Numbered from the stretch's first letter, positions 1 to 5,930 are shown. The stretch: DNA of 5,930 bases from Promethearchaeota archaeon (GCA_019057735.1 JAHLWV010000147.1:1-5930), one strand, 5' to 3'. Program-made: numbers and translations. Notes: generated from the letters alone by a model not told the origin.

Positions 1-65
1 AGGAAATTTTTTCTTTAATTTTTGAAAAATACACATAAAAACAAGTTGTTTGATTGGATAAGATT

Positions 66-78
66 AAGAAAATAAAAG
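66..78 (-). terminator. T-rich tract downstream of the short Roadblock gene
   Basis: Eight bases past the stop codon, the minus strand reads CTTTTATTTTCTT, followed by a T5 run at 41-37. Archaeal RNA polymerase commonly stops at such T tracts without a hairpin. No good stem precedes it. The call rests only on T content and position. Confidence 0.35.
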
Positions 79-83
79 ATCGA

Positions 84-368
84 TTACTTAAGGATAATTA
101 AAATAAGTTGTTCTTCAAGTGCTATCATTGTCTCTCCTTTATTTGTCTCCAGGCGTATAAACTTCAAACCTCCTTCCTTTAGTGCTTTCACGACTTGTTT
201 TCCTTTACCAATTAAGGATGTAACATAAGCTGATATTTCTTCACTTATTTCGATATCCATGTTAGAATCTATCGGTAAACCACTTGAATCACATATGATC
301 ACGCCCCTTATTCCCTCGCGCTCTTCGAAGCGACGTATGATATTCTTGACTTCTTGTCTATTAATCAA
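84..368 (-). CDS. Short Roadblock/LC7 domain protein, DYNLRB-like (94 aa)
   Basis: A single Roadblock/LC7 domain fills the whole protein. Helix 1 (about residues 2-17) leads into the signature GIRGVIICDSSGLPI (residues 19-33) and SNMD. Helix 2 (about 42-63) follows, then strand LKFIRLETNKG (68-78) and the last two strands, METIAL-like and LILIILK (80-94). The protein ends on the final strand with no third helix, as in eukaryotic dynein light chain roadblock (about 96 aa, from memory). Family members form homo- or heterodimers and act in the cytosol as platforms or regulators of small Ras-like GTPases; the partner here is unknown. The start is TTG: no ATG or GTG lies in frame upstream before the stop at 408-410, and the next Met is residue 37, inside the domain. 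A GGTGA Shine-Dalgarno-like sequence lies 10 nt upstream of the TTG. The gene is divergent from the second Roadblock gene, with 279 bp between them. Confidence 0.9.
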   Translation of the reverse strand: MINRQEVKNIIRRFEEREGIRGVIICDSSGLPIDSNMDIEISEEISAYVTSLIGKGKQVVKALKEGGLKFIRLETNKGETMIALEEQLILIILK

Positions 369-378
369 CCTCTTATTT

Positions 379-383
379 TCACC
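379..383 (-). promoter_or_regulatory. Shine-Dalgarno-like GGTGA for the short Roadblock gene
   Basis: On the minus strand GGTGA, part of the archaeal consensus GGAGGTGA, lies 10 nt before the TTG at 368-366. It supports the TTG as the real start. The ATG and GTG overlapping this element (385-383, 382-380) are in another frame and meet a TGA after a few codons. A second purine run, AAGAGG, touches the TTG directly and is too close to act as a normal ribosome binding site. Confidence 0.5.
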
Positions 384-420
384 ATTTAATCGTTTATTAA
401 AATAAAATTAACTTTTAATG

Positions 421-452
421 ATATAATTATAATATATTCCCTATTTAAAAAA
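421..452 (-). promoter_or_regulatory. Candidate TATA elements for the short Roadblock gene
   Basis: Read on the minus strand, TTTTTTAAATA (452-442) and ATATATTATAATTATAT (437-421) both resemble archaeal TATA boxes. With the usual 25-27 nt to the start site they would give leaders of roughly 50 or 34 nt, respectively, before the TTG. The surrounding DNA is so AT-rich that the two cannot be separated from background by eye, so the choice is uncertain. Confidence 0.3.
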
Positions 453-515
453 TTATCATCTTCTATTAATTAATTTAATTTGTAAATAATTCAGTGGTAT
501 TTCAGAAAAAAAAGC

Positions 516-528
516 TTGAGATGCTCAA
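516..528. repeat. Small inverted repeat TTGAG-ATG-CTCAA
   Basis: A perfect 5-bp inverted repeat with a 3-nt centre, in one of the few less AT-rich spots of the divergent intergenic region. It lies about 12 bp upstream of the nearest candidate BRE/TATA of the plus-strand Roadblock gene, where an activator or repressor dimer could bind. A chance origin is possible at this arm length. Confidence 0.35.
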
Positions 529-530
529 AG

Positions 531-572
531 GAAAATAAATTTAAATTAGTTTAATCTATATATATATTTAAG
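531..572 (+). promoter_or_regulatory. Promoter of the longer Roadblock gene (BRE/TATA candidates)
   Basis: Two archaeal-type core elements lie here. GAAAATAAATTTAAATTAG (531-549) resembles a purine-rich BRE followed by a TATA box. CTATATATATATTTAAG (556-572) is a longer TATA-like run. The second predicts transcription starting around 582-592 and a leader of about 55-65 nt before the ATG at 648; the first predicts a leader of about 80 nt. The leader would contain all or part of the inverted repeat at 586-604. Confidence 0.5.
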
Positions 573-585
573 TATCAAACTACAA

Positions 586-604
586 GAATTAGAAAAGCTA
601 ATTC
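586..604 (+). repeat. Perfect 7-bp inverted repeat at the predicted transcript start
   Basis: GAATTAG (586-592) and CTAATTC (598-604) are exact reverse complements separated by AAAAG. The element lies about 15-30 nt after the TATA run and 44 nt before the start codon. As DNA it could be an operator overlapping the start site; as RNA it could form a small 5' hairpin in the leader of the Roadblock gene. The stem is mostly A-U pairs, so an RNA hairpin would be weak, and an operator fits at least as well. Confidence 0.5.
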
Positions 605-647
605 AGAAACCAAACTTATTACTAAAAAAATAAAGAGTCGTGAAACT

Positions 648-1001
648 ATGGTAGACAAGGAAGTTATTGAAAAAAAATTAGCAGAATTGTTTGATGTCGT
701 GCCTGAAACAGAGGGTTTAATAGCTTCTGATCTGGAGGGAAAAGTAATCGTAGGACAAACTATTACGGATATGGATCACAATGGAATCGCTAAAGCATGT
801 GCTACACTTATAAAAAATGTCAACGCTTTAGGTGAAACCACAGGTAAGGGAGGCATTAAAACAGCAACTATCGAATTAGAAGACGGATACGCAGTAATTG
901 TTAGCTCTGATAATGGGATTTTAATCGCTTTAGCAGGATTAGATGGGAAAGCGTCTTTATCTCTTCTTAAAAGAAACCTAATTTCAATTTCGAACGCATA
1001 A
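648..1001 (+). CDS. Roadblock/LC7 domain protein, MglB-like archaeal type (117 aa)
   Basis: A single Roadblock/LC7 domain. Helix 1 covers about residues 3-15, followed by ETEGLIASDLEGKVIVGQ (21-38), helix 2 (about 44-59), strand GIKTATIELEDGY (69-81), strand AVIVSS, strand GILIALAG and a C-terminal helix ASLSLLKRNLISIS (about 102-115). The C-terminal helix and the GLDGKASLSLL stretch separate it from the shorter Roadblock protein next door, which stops at the last strand. The family forms dimers that bind or regulate small GTPases in the cytosol; a homodimer or a heterodimer with the neighbour is possible but not shown. ATG is the first in-frame start, with GTGA 4 nt upstream as a weak ribosome binding site. 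The gene is divergent from the first Roadblock gene and convergent with the large surface-protein gene. No Ras-like GTPase gene lies in the window. Confidence 0.9.
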   Translation: MVDKEVIEKKLAELFDVVPETEGLIASDLEGKVIVGQTITDMDHNGIAKACATLIKNVNALGETTGKGGIKTATIELEDGYAVIVSSDNGILIALAGLDGKASLSLLKRNLISISNA

Positions 1002-1010
1002 ATTTATTTC

Positions 1011-1030
1011 CTCTTTTTTTAAAAAAAGAA
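1011..1030. terminator. Bidirectional T-tract terminator between convergent genes
   Basis: TCTTTTTTTAAAAAAAGA (1012-1029) is a perfect 18-bp palindrome. It gives a T7 run on each strand, 12 nt past the stop of the Roadblock gene and about 31 nt past the stop of the surface-protein gene. Archaeal termination mainly needs T tracts, so this one element can serve both convergent transcripts. The palindrome may matter only because it places T runs on both strands. Confidence 0.65.
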
Positions 1031-1058
1031 AGAAATGGAAAGATAAGGTATTTAATAA

Positions 1059-4000
1059 TTAATCCTTAAGACCTTTTTCTTCTAATAGCGAATCTAAATC
1101 TGTAGTAGGAGCTTTATCTTTTTTCTCGGGTTCTGGTGTTTTCTGTTTTTTCTTCTTCTTCTTAGATTTTTTCTTGGATTTTTTGTCTGTTTTATCTTCT
1201 GGTTGTGCTTCTGGAATTTTTTCTTTCGGTAATTCGCTTACTGATACGTATCTTCCTTTGCGTTGCTTTCTTATTTCAGGTTCTTCATAAGGAGTTTCGA
1301 TTCTTTTTATAGTCCTTTTCACATAAAAGTACATGAATATCCAGGCTAAAATAAAAATCGATATCATAATAAGGGTAAAAAGGTTTAACAAATAATCAGC
1401 AAGTTGCACATCATATATCTCAAACAGTTTCGAAACTTGAAAAGTAAGTTCCTCATCAGTAATCTCATTTATTACGCTTATTGAGATAGAGATATTCATT
1501 TGATCGATTGCTGGAACATTAATACTTATCAAAATAACTGTAATATCTCCGGGTTTAAATTGTTCTAACGCTAAATAATCTATCTCAACTATACTATAGT
1601 TTAAGGAGGGATTTATCCCAATCGAAATATTAGGAACGAGTATTTTGAGTTCCGAGTCTCCTATATTACTTATTGTTATTTGGATGGTAGGTTGAGCGTT
1701 TCTAAAAATCTGATCTACATTTGAACGAAGCCCTAAGGATAGTGCGTTTAACGCTCGATACATTAAAACAGTCACGTTACGAGAGTTTTCTAAAGTATAT
1801 TGATCTCCTTGCCAAATTAAGCGAAATTTAAACTCCTCTTCGCTTGGTAGGCTTAATGTATCAATTTCAAAATTTGTAATACCGTCTGTATCCGAAATTT
1901 GAGTTGATAGGTTTTCCCATATTCCGTTATCATAAAATTGACAAGTAACATTCTTATTTGGAATTACTACTCCTAACTCTGTTTTTAGTGCAGAACTTAA
2001 ATTAAATAATTGACCGTAAATAGGCGTTTGAGGGTATGTTTGAATTTCTGAAAAATCGCTATTAATTTTTAGAGAAAATGAGTCAATAAATTGATCGTAG
2101 CTACTTACATAATTTCGATCGTATATATTTATTATAAATGTAGTTTGATTGGGGAGATATTGACATTCATCTCTTTCAAAAGGCTTCAAAATTGAAGCTC
2201 CTGTAATATCATTATCGGATTTTAAGGCTATGATGTAACCTTCAAACACATCTTCTGTACTATCGATAATTAGAGAGTATTCATTACTTTCAAAAGTATC
2301 GATCTCATAACTTTCGCCACCGTATTCGATAAAAACTGTGACTTTGGTTTTTGCTCCACCTTTTCTTATTGGAGCATTTACTCCATGCCAAATTCCATTT
2401 CCAAGAAGAGTTGGCATAGTGATATCAACAGAAAAATCTTGCGTGTCTTCGCCGTTAGGATCGACGCTTGGCTTTAAAGTTTTGAGATCTGTCGTTTGTT
2501 CAGCGATTATCCATTCTTGATTAGCTAAAGATACAAGCTGTACGTTTAGCCTTAGCTTAATGTCAATAAAATCGTGTTTGTTTTGGATTCTTGTGGTAAT
2601 TCGTATATTTTCATTAGGATTTAGAATAGTTTCGTTTTGAAGAAAACTTTCAATTAAAATTGGGATATCTTCATCGCCGATAGTATATATAAACTCTTGG
2701 TTAATATCTGTTTTATTTACAGCATAAAACGATGGGTAGTATTTGTCATCCGTGACATTAACAGTACTAATTAATATTGAATATTCTTCATACACCTTAT
2801 TAACAATTCCATCAAGAATATTCTGGTTTAAAGTTGGTTCGAAGATTAGATTATTCATATCAACATCGTACTTATCAATATAAAGCTTAAGTTTTTGACA
2901 CCCAATTGCAGAGCCATTTTCCCAGAAGAATCCTAAATAATAATTACCATGAACAGGTATAGCGTTTGTCACGTTGTAAATAGATCGATTACTAAAATCG
3001 TAAACTAGTGAATTCCCGTTAATTATTCCTGAAGTTGAATTTAATTCAGCCCCGGGTACCTTTGTAGAATTATTTGGATAAAAGAGAACTACAGTAGCGT
3101 TGCCACTAATAGGAGGATTAAGTAGAGGATCACTTATATCAAGTTTTACTGATATATTATCTCCGTACATAAAGCCGTTAGTTTTCCAGAGAATGTCATT
3201 GTAGTTAATGTAACTATTCATATCCTGTATGAGGTTACTACTAGTAAGGTTGAGAGAGTAAATTCCGCTTATCCCATTTATTGTATCGTTTGATACTGAA
3301 ATGAATTCGTAGGAAGGTCGATCGGGTAGTATTCTTTCTCCGCCCGTCTTGTTTACGACCTCCTCATAAATCTCAGTGGAGTTTGGGTTTGTTAAGTTTT
3401 TTGCGGTATAATCGCTCGGGATCAAGTACCAAAATTCGAGTAAATTCCAGTTATCGAAGTTTTTATAACCGGTATTTAAAGTATAGTTTAGTTCCCATAT
3501 CGGAGTTGTATCATAAGATACTTGGTAAACACTACTAGCTTGTTCTATCCAAAATGCCTTTACCGTATATGTAACATTAAATTTAAAATCTTGAATTACG
3601 CTATTATTCCATGTTAAATCTATTTGGAAATTATTCAATGAATTATTCGTAATCAGAGTAGTAAAATTATAATCCCATTGACCTAAACCCCACGTTAAGG
3701 ATGAACTTATATCGTAAGGAGGATCATTGTTGATCTGGTTAATAATAGGAATATCTTGAATCTTTAATGTATCTTGGCTGTCGGAAGGATTCGTAAAATC
3801 TGAGGGCATATATGCTCTAGTGACATTCAATTTAAAAGCCGCTGCGTCAAGTATTTCGGAGTTATAAGGCGATGCTGTTGTAAGTACTTGTTTTCTCGCT
3901 ACATTCCATGTTGATCCACTGTTTATGCTCGTTCTTAATTGATGATCTACAGTCGAATCAGGATCACCAAAAGCTTGTTGGGGTAATGTAACCAAACTAA

Positions 4001-5279
4001 AAACATTATCTGAGCGGTTCGATTTAATAACAATAAAGTAGTTGCTGAGATCTAAGTTTTGTGTGTTTGCAGTATTGAAATCGAAGTATGATAAAGAATC
4101 GCCATGATAATCGGTGTAATTATAAATTTTGGAATCGATTAATTTGGCAGTATCAGGTTCTAAATTTTCTGCGATTAGATTTGATGATGTTCTAGCTATA
4201 GTTGCGTTTGCTTCGTATAAAGTAATGTTTAACTCTGTATTTAAAGCTTGGGTAAGGTTCAAAGTTCTTATCCAGGCATAAAATCCGTTTACGCTTGAAC
4301 TTTCCCCTTTTAAGTCAAACTCCAAAGCAACTTGAGTAGTATTGGTTATTGGTAAATCAAAAGCGTAGGTAGAAGCAAACTCGAATTCTTCTAACTCAAG
4401 TTCAAAATCAGCTGTATCAAACCGGTCTAAATAAAATTGTATTTGGCTTATATCTGACGCATTGATATAATTTAAATTTTCATTAACAATTTTGCTCTCA
4501 AATAATTGAGTACCTAAGCTACTATTTATGAAGAAGGGCTCAACTACGGTTTTCCAAGCTGAGTTTGATACGTCGTACATTTTAAGCGTTAAATTAGCAT
4601 CGTTATAGATGAGACTACAATTAAATTGCGAAATCAACCCTAAGATAAACGATTTATCAAAATTGACAATTTTAGCAGGCGGAACAGTTTCAACCGTACC
4701 TGCGAAGTTTGATGCTATTGTGAAATTTAATACACCATTAGACGAATTTAATCTTATATTTGAAGAGAGTCCGTCTACTAATTTATTAAAATCTATTGAA
4801 GTAAGGTTTTCACCAGTATTAATCTTCATAGAAGAGGTAGCCTCGTTATATACAAATTCAATAAAGCCACCTGCTTCAAAGGCGTTTGTATCTTCAATAA
4901 CATAATCAGTCGTGAAATTGTTCTGAAATGTGAAATTAAAATTTCCATATGTCAAATAAGTTGATTCTGTAGTTGACATAGATGGAATATCAAAGGAATT
5001 TTGATTGTTAACATTTGAAAAGGAATTATTTAAAGCGTAAATTCTTACATCTTGATTATCTCCTGTACCTGATATGATATAATCTGTCAGGTATGGATCG
5101 ACATCGGAGGTTAGAATATTATTTTCGTCAATTGACCAATCATATTGTTGGTTATTGTTCAAATCTACATTAAAGTCACTCAATATCAGAGTATTTACTA
5201 ATATCATTGAAAAGATGAATATACTCGCAAATAAAATTCTTTTTACCTTCTTTGTTCGTCGTAAAATCAAATTAACCAA
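1059..5279 (-). CDS. Giant sequon-rich membrane-anchored surface protein with Lys-rich cytosolic tail (1406 aa)
   Basis: I cannot assign this to a named family. A basic stretch RRTKKVKR (7-14) and a hydrophobic segment (15-34) form a signal peptide or anchor. Residues 35-1292 are a Lys-poor, beta-rich, Asn/Ser/Thr-rich ectodomain with about 46 N-x-S/T sequons and only four Cys (221, 794, 1039, 1113). Residues about 1080-1172 look like a bacterial-type Ig-like domain (TPIYGQ, NKNVTCQFYDNG, SDTDGITNFEI). Residues about 1176-1290 and 880-1005 resemble CARDB/NEW3-type beta-sandwiches. A membrane span (1296-1320) is followed by KRTIKR, which sets the C-terminus inside. The 86-residue tail holds a KKSKKKSKKKKKKQK run (1366-1380) and ends in an acidic, helix-prone DLDSLLEEKGLKD. 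The likely role is adhesion, surface-layer structure or sensing. The start is TTG; a second TTG nine bases in (5270) also fits, and there is no upstream ATG before the in-frame stop at 5301-5303. No frameshift is seen. Confidence 0.85.
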   Translation of the reverse strand: MVNLILRRTKKVKRILFASIFIFSMILVNTLILSDFNVDLNNNQQYDWSIDENNILTSDVDPYLTDYIISGTGDNQDVRIYALNNSFSNVNNQNSFDIPSMSTTESTYLTYGNFNFTFQNNFTTDYVIEDTNAFEAGGFIEFVYNEATSSMKINTGENLTSIDFNKLVDGLSSNIRLNSSNGVLNFTIASNFAGTVETVPPAKIVNFDKSFILGLISQFNCSLIYNDANLTLKMYDVSNSAWKTVVEPFFINSSLGTQLFESKIVNENLNYINASDISQIQFYLDRFDTADFELELEEFEFASTYAFDLPITNTTQVALEFDLKGESSSVNGFYAWIRTLNLTQALNTELNITLYEANATIARTSSNLIAENLEPDTAKLIDSKIYNYTDYHGDSLSYFDFNTANTQNLDLSNYFIVIKSNRSDNVFSLVTLPQQAFGDPDSTVDHQLRTSINSGSTWNVARKQVLTTASPYNSEILDAAAFKLNVTRAYMPSDFTNPSDSQDTLKIQDIPIINQINNDPPYDISSSLTWGLGQWDYNFTTLITNNSLNNFQIDLTWNNSVIQDFKFNVTYTVKAFWIEQASSVYQVSYDTTPIWELNYTLNTGYKNFDNWNLLEFWYLIPSDYTAKNLTNPNSTEIYEEVVNKTGGERILPDRPSYEFISVSNDTINGISGIYSLNLTSSNLIQDMNSYINYNDILWKTNGFMYGDNISVKLDISDPLLNPPISGNATVVLFYPNNSTKVPGAELNSTSGIINGNSLVYDFSNRSIYNVTNAIPVHGNYYLGFFWENGSAIGCQKLKLYIDKYDVDMNNLIFEPTLNQNILDGIVNKVYEEYSILISTVNVTDDKYYPSFYAVNKTDINQEFIYTIGDEDIPILIESFLQNETILNPNENIRITTRIQNKHDFIDIKLRLNVQLVSLANQEWIIAEQTTDLKTLKPSVDPNGEDTQDFSVDITMPTLLGNGIWHGVNAPIRKGGAKTKVTVFIEYGGESYEIDTFESNEYSLIIDSTEDVFEGYIIALKSDNDITGASILKPFERDECQYLPNQTTFIINIYDRNYVSSYDQFIDSFSLKINSDFSEIQTYPQTPIYGQLFNLSSALKTELGVVIPNKNVTCQFYDNGIWENLSTQISDTDGITNFEIDTLSLPSEEEFKFRLIWQGDQYTLENSRNVTVLMYRALNALSLGLRSNVDQIFRNAQPTIQITISNIGDSELKILVPNISIGINPSLNYSIVEIDYLALEQFKPGDITVILISINVPAIDQMNISISISVINEITDEELTFQVSKLFEIYDVQLADYLLNLFTLIMISIFILAWIFMYFYVKRTIKRIETPYEEPEIRKQRKGRYVSVSELPKEKIPEAQPEDKTDKKSKKKSKKKKKKQKTPEPEKKDKAPTTDLDSLLEEKGLKD

Positions 5280-5299
5280 CCGTAATTGTCGATATTTTA

Positions 5300-5312
5300 G
5301 TTATTAAATAAT
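5300..5312 (-). promoter_or_regulatory. TATA-like element for the surface-protein gene
   Basis: On the minus strand ATTATTTAATAAC lies with its centre about 27 nt before the TTG start at 5279. That is the normal distance between an archaeal TATA box and the first transcribed base, so the message could be leaderless or nearly so. No Shine-Dalgarno-like sequence precedes the TTG, which agrees. The element includes a small palindrome, TTATTAAATAA (5301-5311). AT-rich context limits confidence. Confidence 0.4.
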
Positions 5313-5333
5313 CTAAGAATATTAAAATTTGCT

Positions 5334-5350
5334 AATTATATATTAAATTT
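5334..5350 (+). promoter_or_regulatory. TATA-like element for the M20 peptidase gene
   Basis: AATTATATATTAAATTT lies about 84-100 nt upstream of the ATG at 5434. It would start transcription near 5365-5370 and give a leader of about 65 nt. A nearer candidate, GAAATATTAAG (about 5373-5383), would give a leader of about 30 nt. The same 154-bp gap also serves the divergent surface-protein gene. Confidence 0.35.
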
Positions 5351-5410
5351 ATTCGATAGATTACTTTATGTTGAAATATTAAGATAATTAGTACGATCAG
5401 AGAATTAAAT

Positions 5411-5424
5411 TACCTATAAGGTAG
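5411..5424 (+). promoter_or_regulatory. Ribosome binding site within a small hairpin
   Basis: AAGGTAG (5418-5424) matches the archaeal Shine-Dalgarno sequence in part and ends 9 nt before the ATG at 5434, a good spacing that supports this start. The AGGTA of the site is the right arm of a perfect 5-bp inverted repeat, TACCT-ATA-AGGTA (5411-5423). If it folds in RNA, it would partly hide the site; a 3-nt loop and 5 pairs make a weak hairpin. Confidence 0.5.
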
Positions 5425-5433
5425 AAAGATTAA

Positions 5434-5930
5434 ATGAGTGTAGAATCAATCATCACCAAAATTGAGCAGAATAAAGAAATTTACGTTGAATTTTTAAGAA
5501 CGCTTATTCAATGCGATTCTATCAACCCACCTGGGAATGAGAAAAATGTAGCACTGGTTATTGAAGAATTCTTAAAAGATGTAAATATTAAAACTGAAAT
5601 TTTTCCCTTTGGAAATAATCGCGCAAATCTAATAGCTTATTTAAACGGAAACTTTGATGGAAAGAATTTGTTGTATAACGGACACATGGATGTCGTTCCT
5701 CCAGGATCCGAAACAGAATGGAAATATCCGCCCTTTTCGGCGCTAGTTAAACGTAATAAAATTATACATGGCAGAGGAACTACTGATATGAAGAGCGGGT
5801 TAGCTGCGATGGTTATTGCTTTAAAAATTTTAAAAGAGTTAAAAGTAGGAGTATCGGGAAATTTAATTCTAAACGCCGTGGCTGATGAGGAAACAGGGGG
5901 AAAATTTGGTACTGGTTGGTGTGTAGAAAA
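5434..5930 (+). CDS. M20-family metallopeptidase/deacylase (ArgE/DapE/ACY1 type), N-terminal part
   Basis: The frame stays open from the ATG to the window edge (165 full codons), so about 40% of a usual 380-430 residue protein is present. The catalytic-domain motifs are intact. YNGHMDVVPPG has the first zinc ligand H84 and the D86 that polarises it. GRGTTDMKSG has the bridging ligand D118. DEETGG has E152 as the probable general base and E153 as a zinc ligand. The remaining ligands and the lid/dimerisation domain lie beyond the edge. Members hydrolyse N-acyl or peptide bonds: acetylornithine or acetyl-lysine deacetylase, succinyl-diaminopimelate desuccinylase, carboxypeptidase G2 and aminoacylase. 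The visible part cannot choose among these. There is no signal peptide, so it is cytosolic. It is divergent from the surface-protein gene. Confidence 0.92.
   Translation, partial: MSVESIITKIEQNKEIYVEFLRTLIQCDSINPPGNEKNVALVIEEFLKDVNIKTEIFPFGNNRANLIAYLNGNFDGKNLLYNGHMDVVPPGSETEWKYPPFSALVKRNKIIHGRGTTDMKSGLAAMVIALKILKELKVGVSGNLILNAVADEETGGKFGTGWCVE

Noticed and set aside
1..36. A minus-strand ATG at 36-34 with 12 codons open to the left edge (MCIFQKLKKKFP)
   Set aside because: It may be the start of a gene beyond the edge, but there is no Shine-Dalgarno sequence and 12 codons in AT-rich DNA can stay open by chance. I do not call it.
78..89. The 12-mer AGATCGATTACT, seen again near 2983-2994
   Set aside because: There are only two copies, one intergenic and one inside a coding region, with no spacing or context in common. 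A chance repeat is the simplest reading.
369..647. Search for a small RNA gene, tRNA or CRISPR-like repeats in the largest intergenic gap
   Set aside because: The only structures are the two short inverted repeats and TATA-like runs. There is no GC-rich folded segment, which would stand out in this AT-rich genome, and no repeated spacer pattern.
1126..1200. A polypyrimidine tract with repeated CTT units, considered as a tandem repeat or slippage locus
   Set aside because: It is explained by the Lys codons of the cytosolic tail read on the other strand. The frame is intact across it and the codons mix AAA and AAG.
2338..2520. A 60-codon open frame on the plus strand
   Set aside because: It is antisense to the surface-protein gene, has no ribosome binding site or recognisable domain, and reads like the mirror of a beta-rich coding region.
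4609..4905. A 98-codon open frame on the plus strand
   Set aside because: It lies wholly antisense to the surface-protein gene, with no promoter, ribosome binding site or family resemblance. The sense frame is clearly coding, with a membrane span and a domain structure.

Overview
The window is AT-rich throughout, with intergenic DNA made almost wholly of A and T. It looks archaeal, most likely from the Asgard group (Lokiarchaeia-like). The reasons are two different Roadblock/LC7 proteins side by side, a giant surface protein rich in N-glycosylation sequons with a lysine-rich cytosolic tail, TATA-type promoter elements, a T-tract terminator, and TTG start codons. The lineage is inferred from gene content; no phylogenetic marker is present.

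Layout from left to right: a 94-residue Roadblock protein on the minus strand (84-368); a 279-bp divergent intergenic region holding promoters for both neighbours and two small perfect inverted repeats; a 117-residue Roadblock protein on the plus strand (648-1001); a short convergent gap with an 18-bp perfect T/A palindrome that can end transcription in both directions; a 1406-residue membrane-anchored surface protein on the minus strand (1059-5279), filling about 71% of the window; a 154-bp divergent promoter region; and the first 165 residues of an M20-family zinc peptidase/deacylase on the plus strand (5434 to the right edge). No intergenic stretch exceeds 300 bp. Genes alternate strand at every step, so none shares an operon with a neighbour here.

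How they may relate: Roadblock proteins are dimeric adaptors and regulators of small Ras-like GTPases. The short one has the size and architecture of the eukaryotic dynein light chain roadblock, while the longer one is of the common archaeal/MglB-like kind with a C-terminal helix. The surface protein has a large beta-rich, potentially heavily glycosylated ectodomain, one C-terminal membrane span and a charged tail of about 86 residues in the cytosol. Such a tail could contact cytosolic adaptors, but nothing in the sequence ties it to the Roadblock proteins beyond adjacency. The M20 enzyme appears to be an unrelated housekeeping or catabolic gene. I see no CRISPR array, insertion sequence, tRNA, rRNA or obvious defence system.
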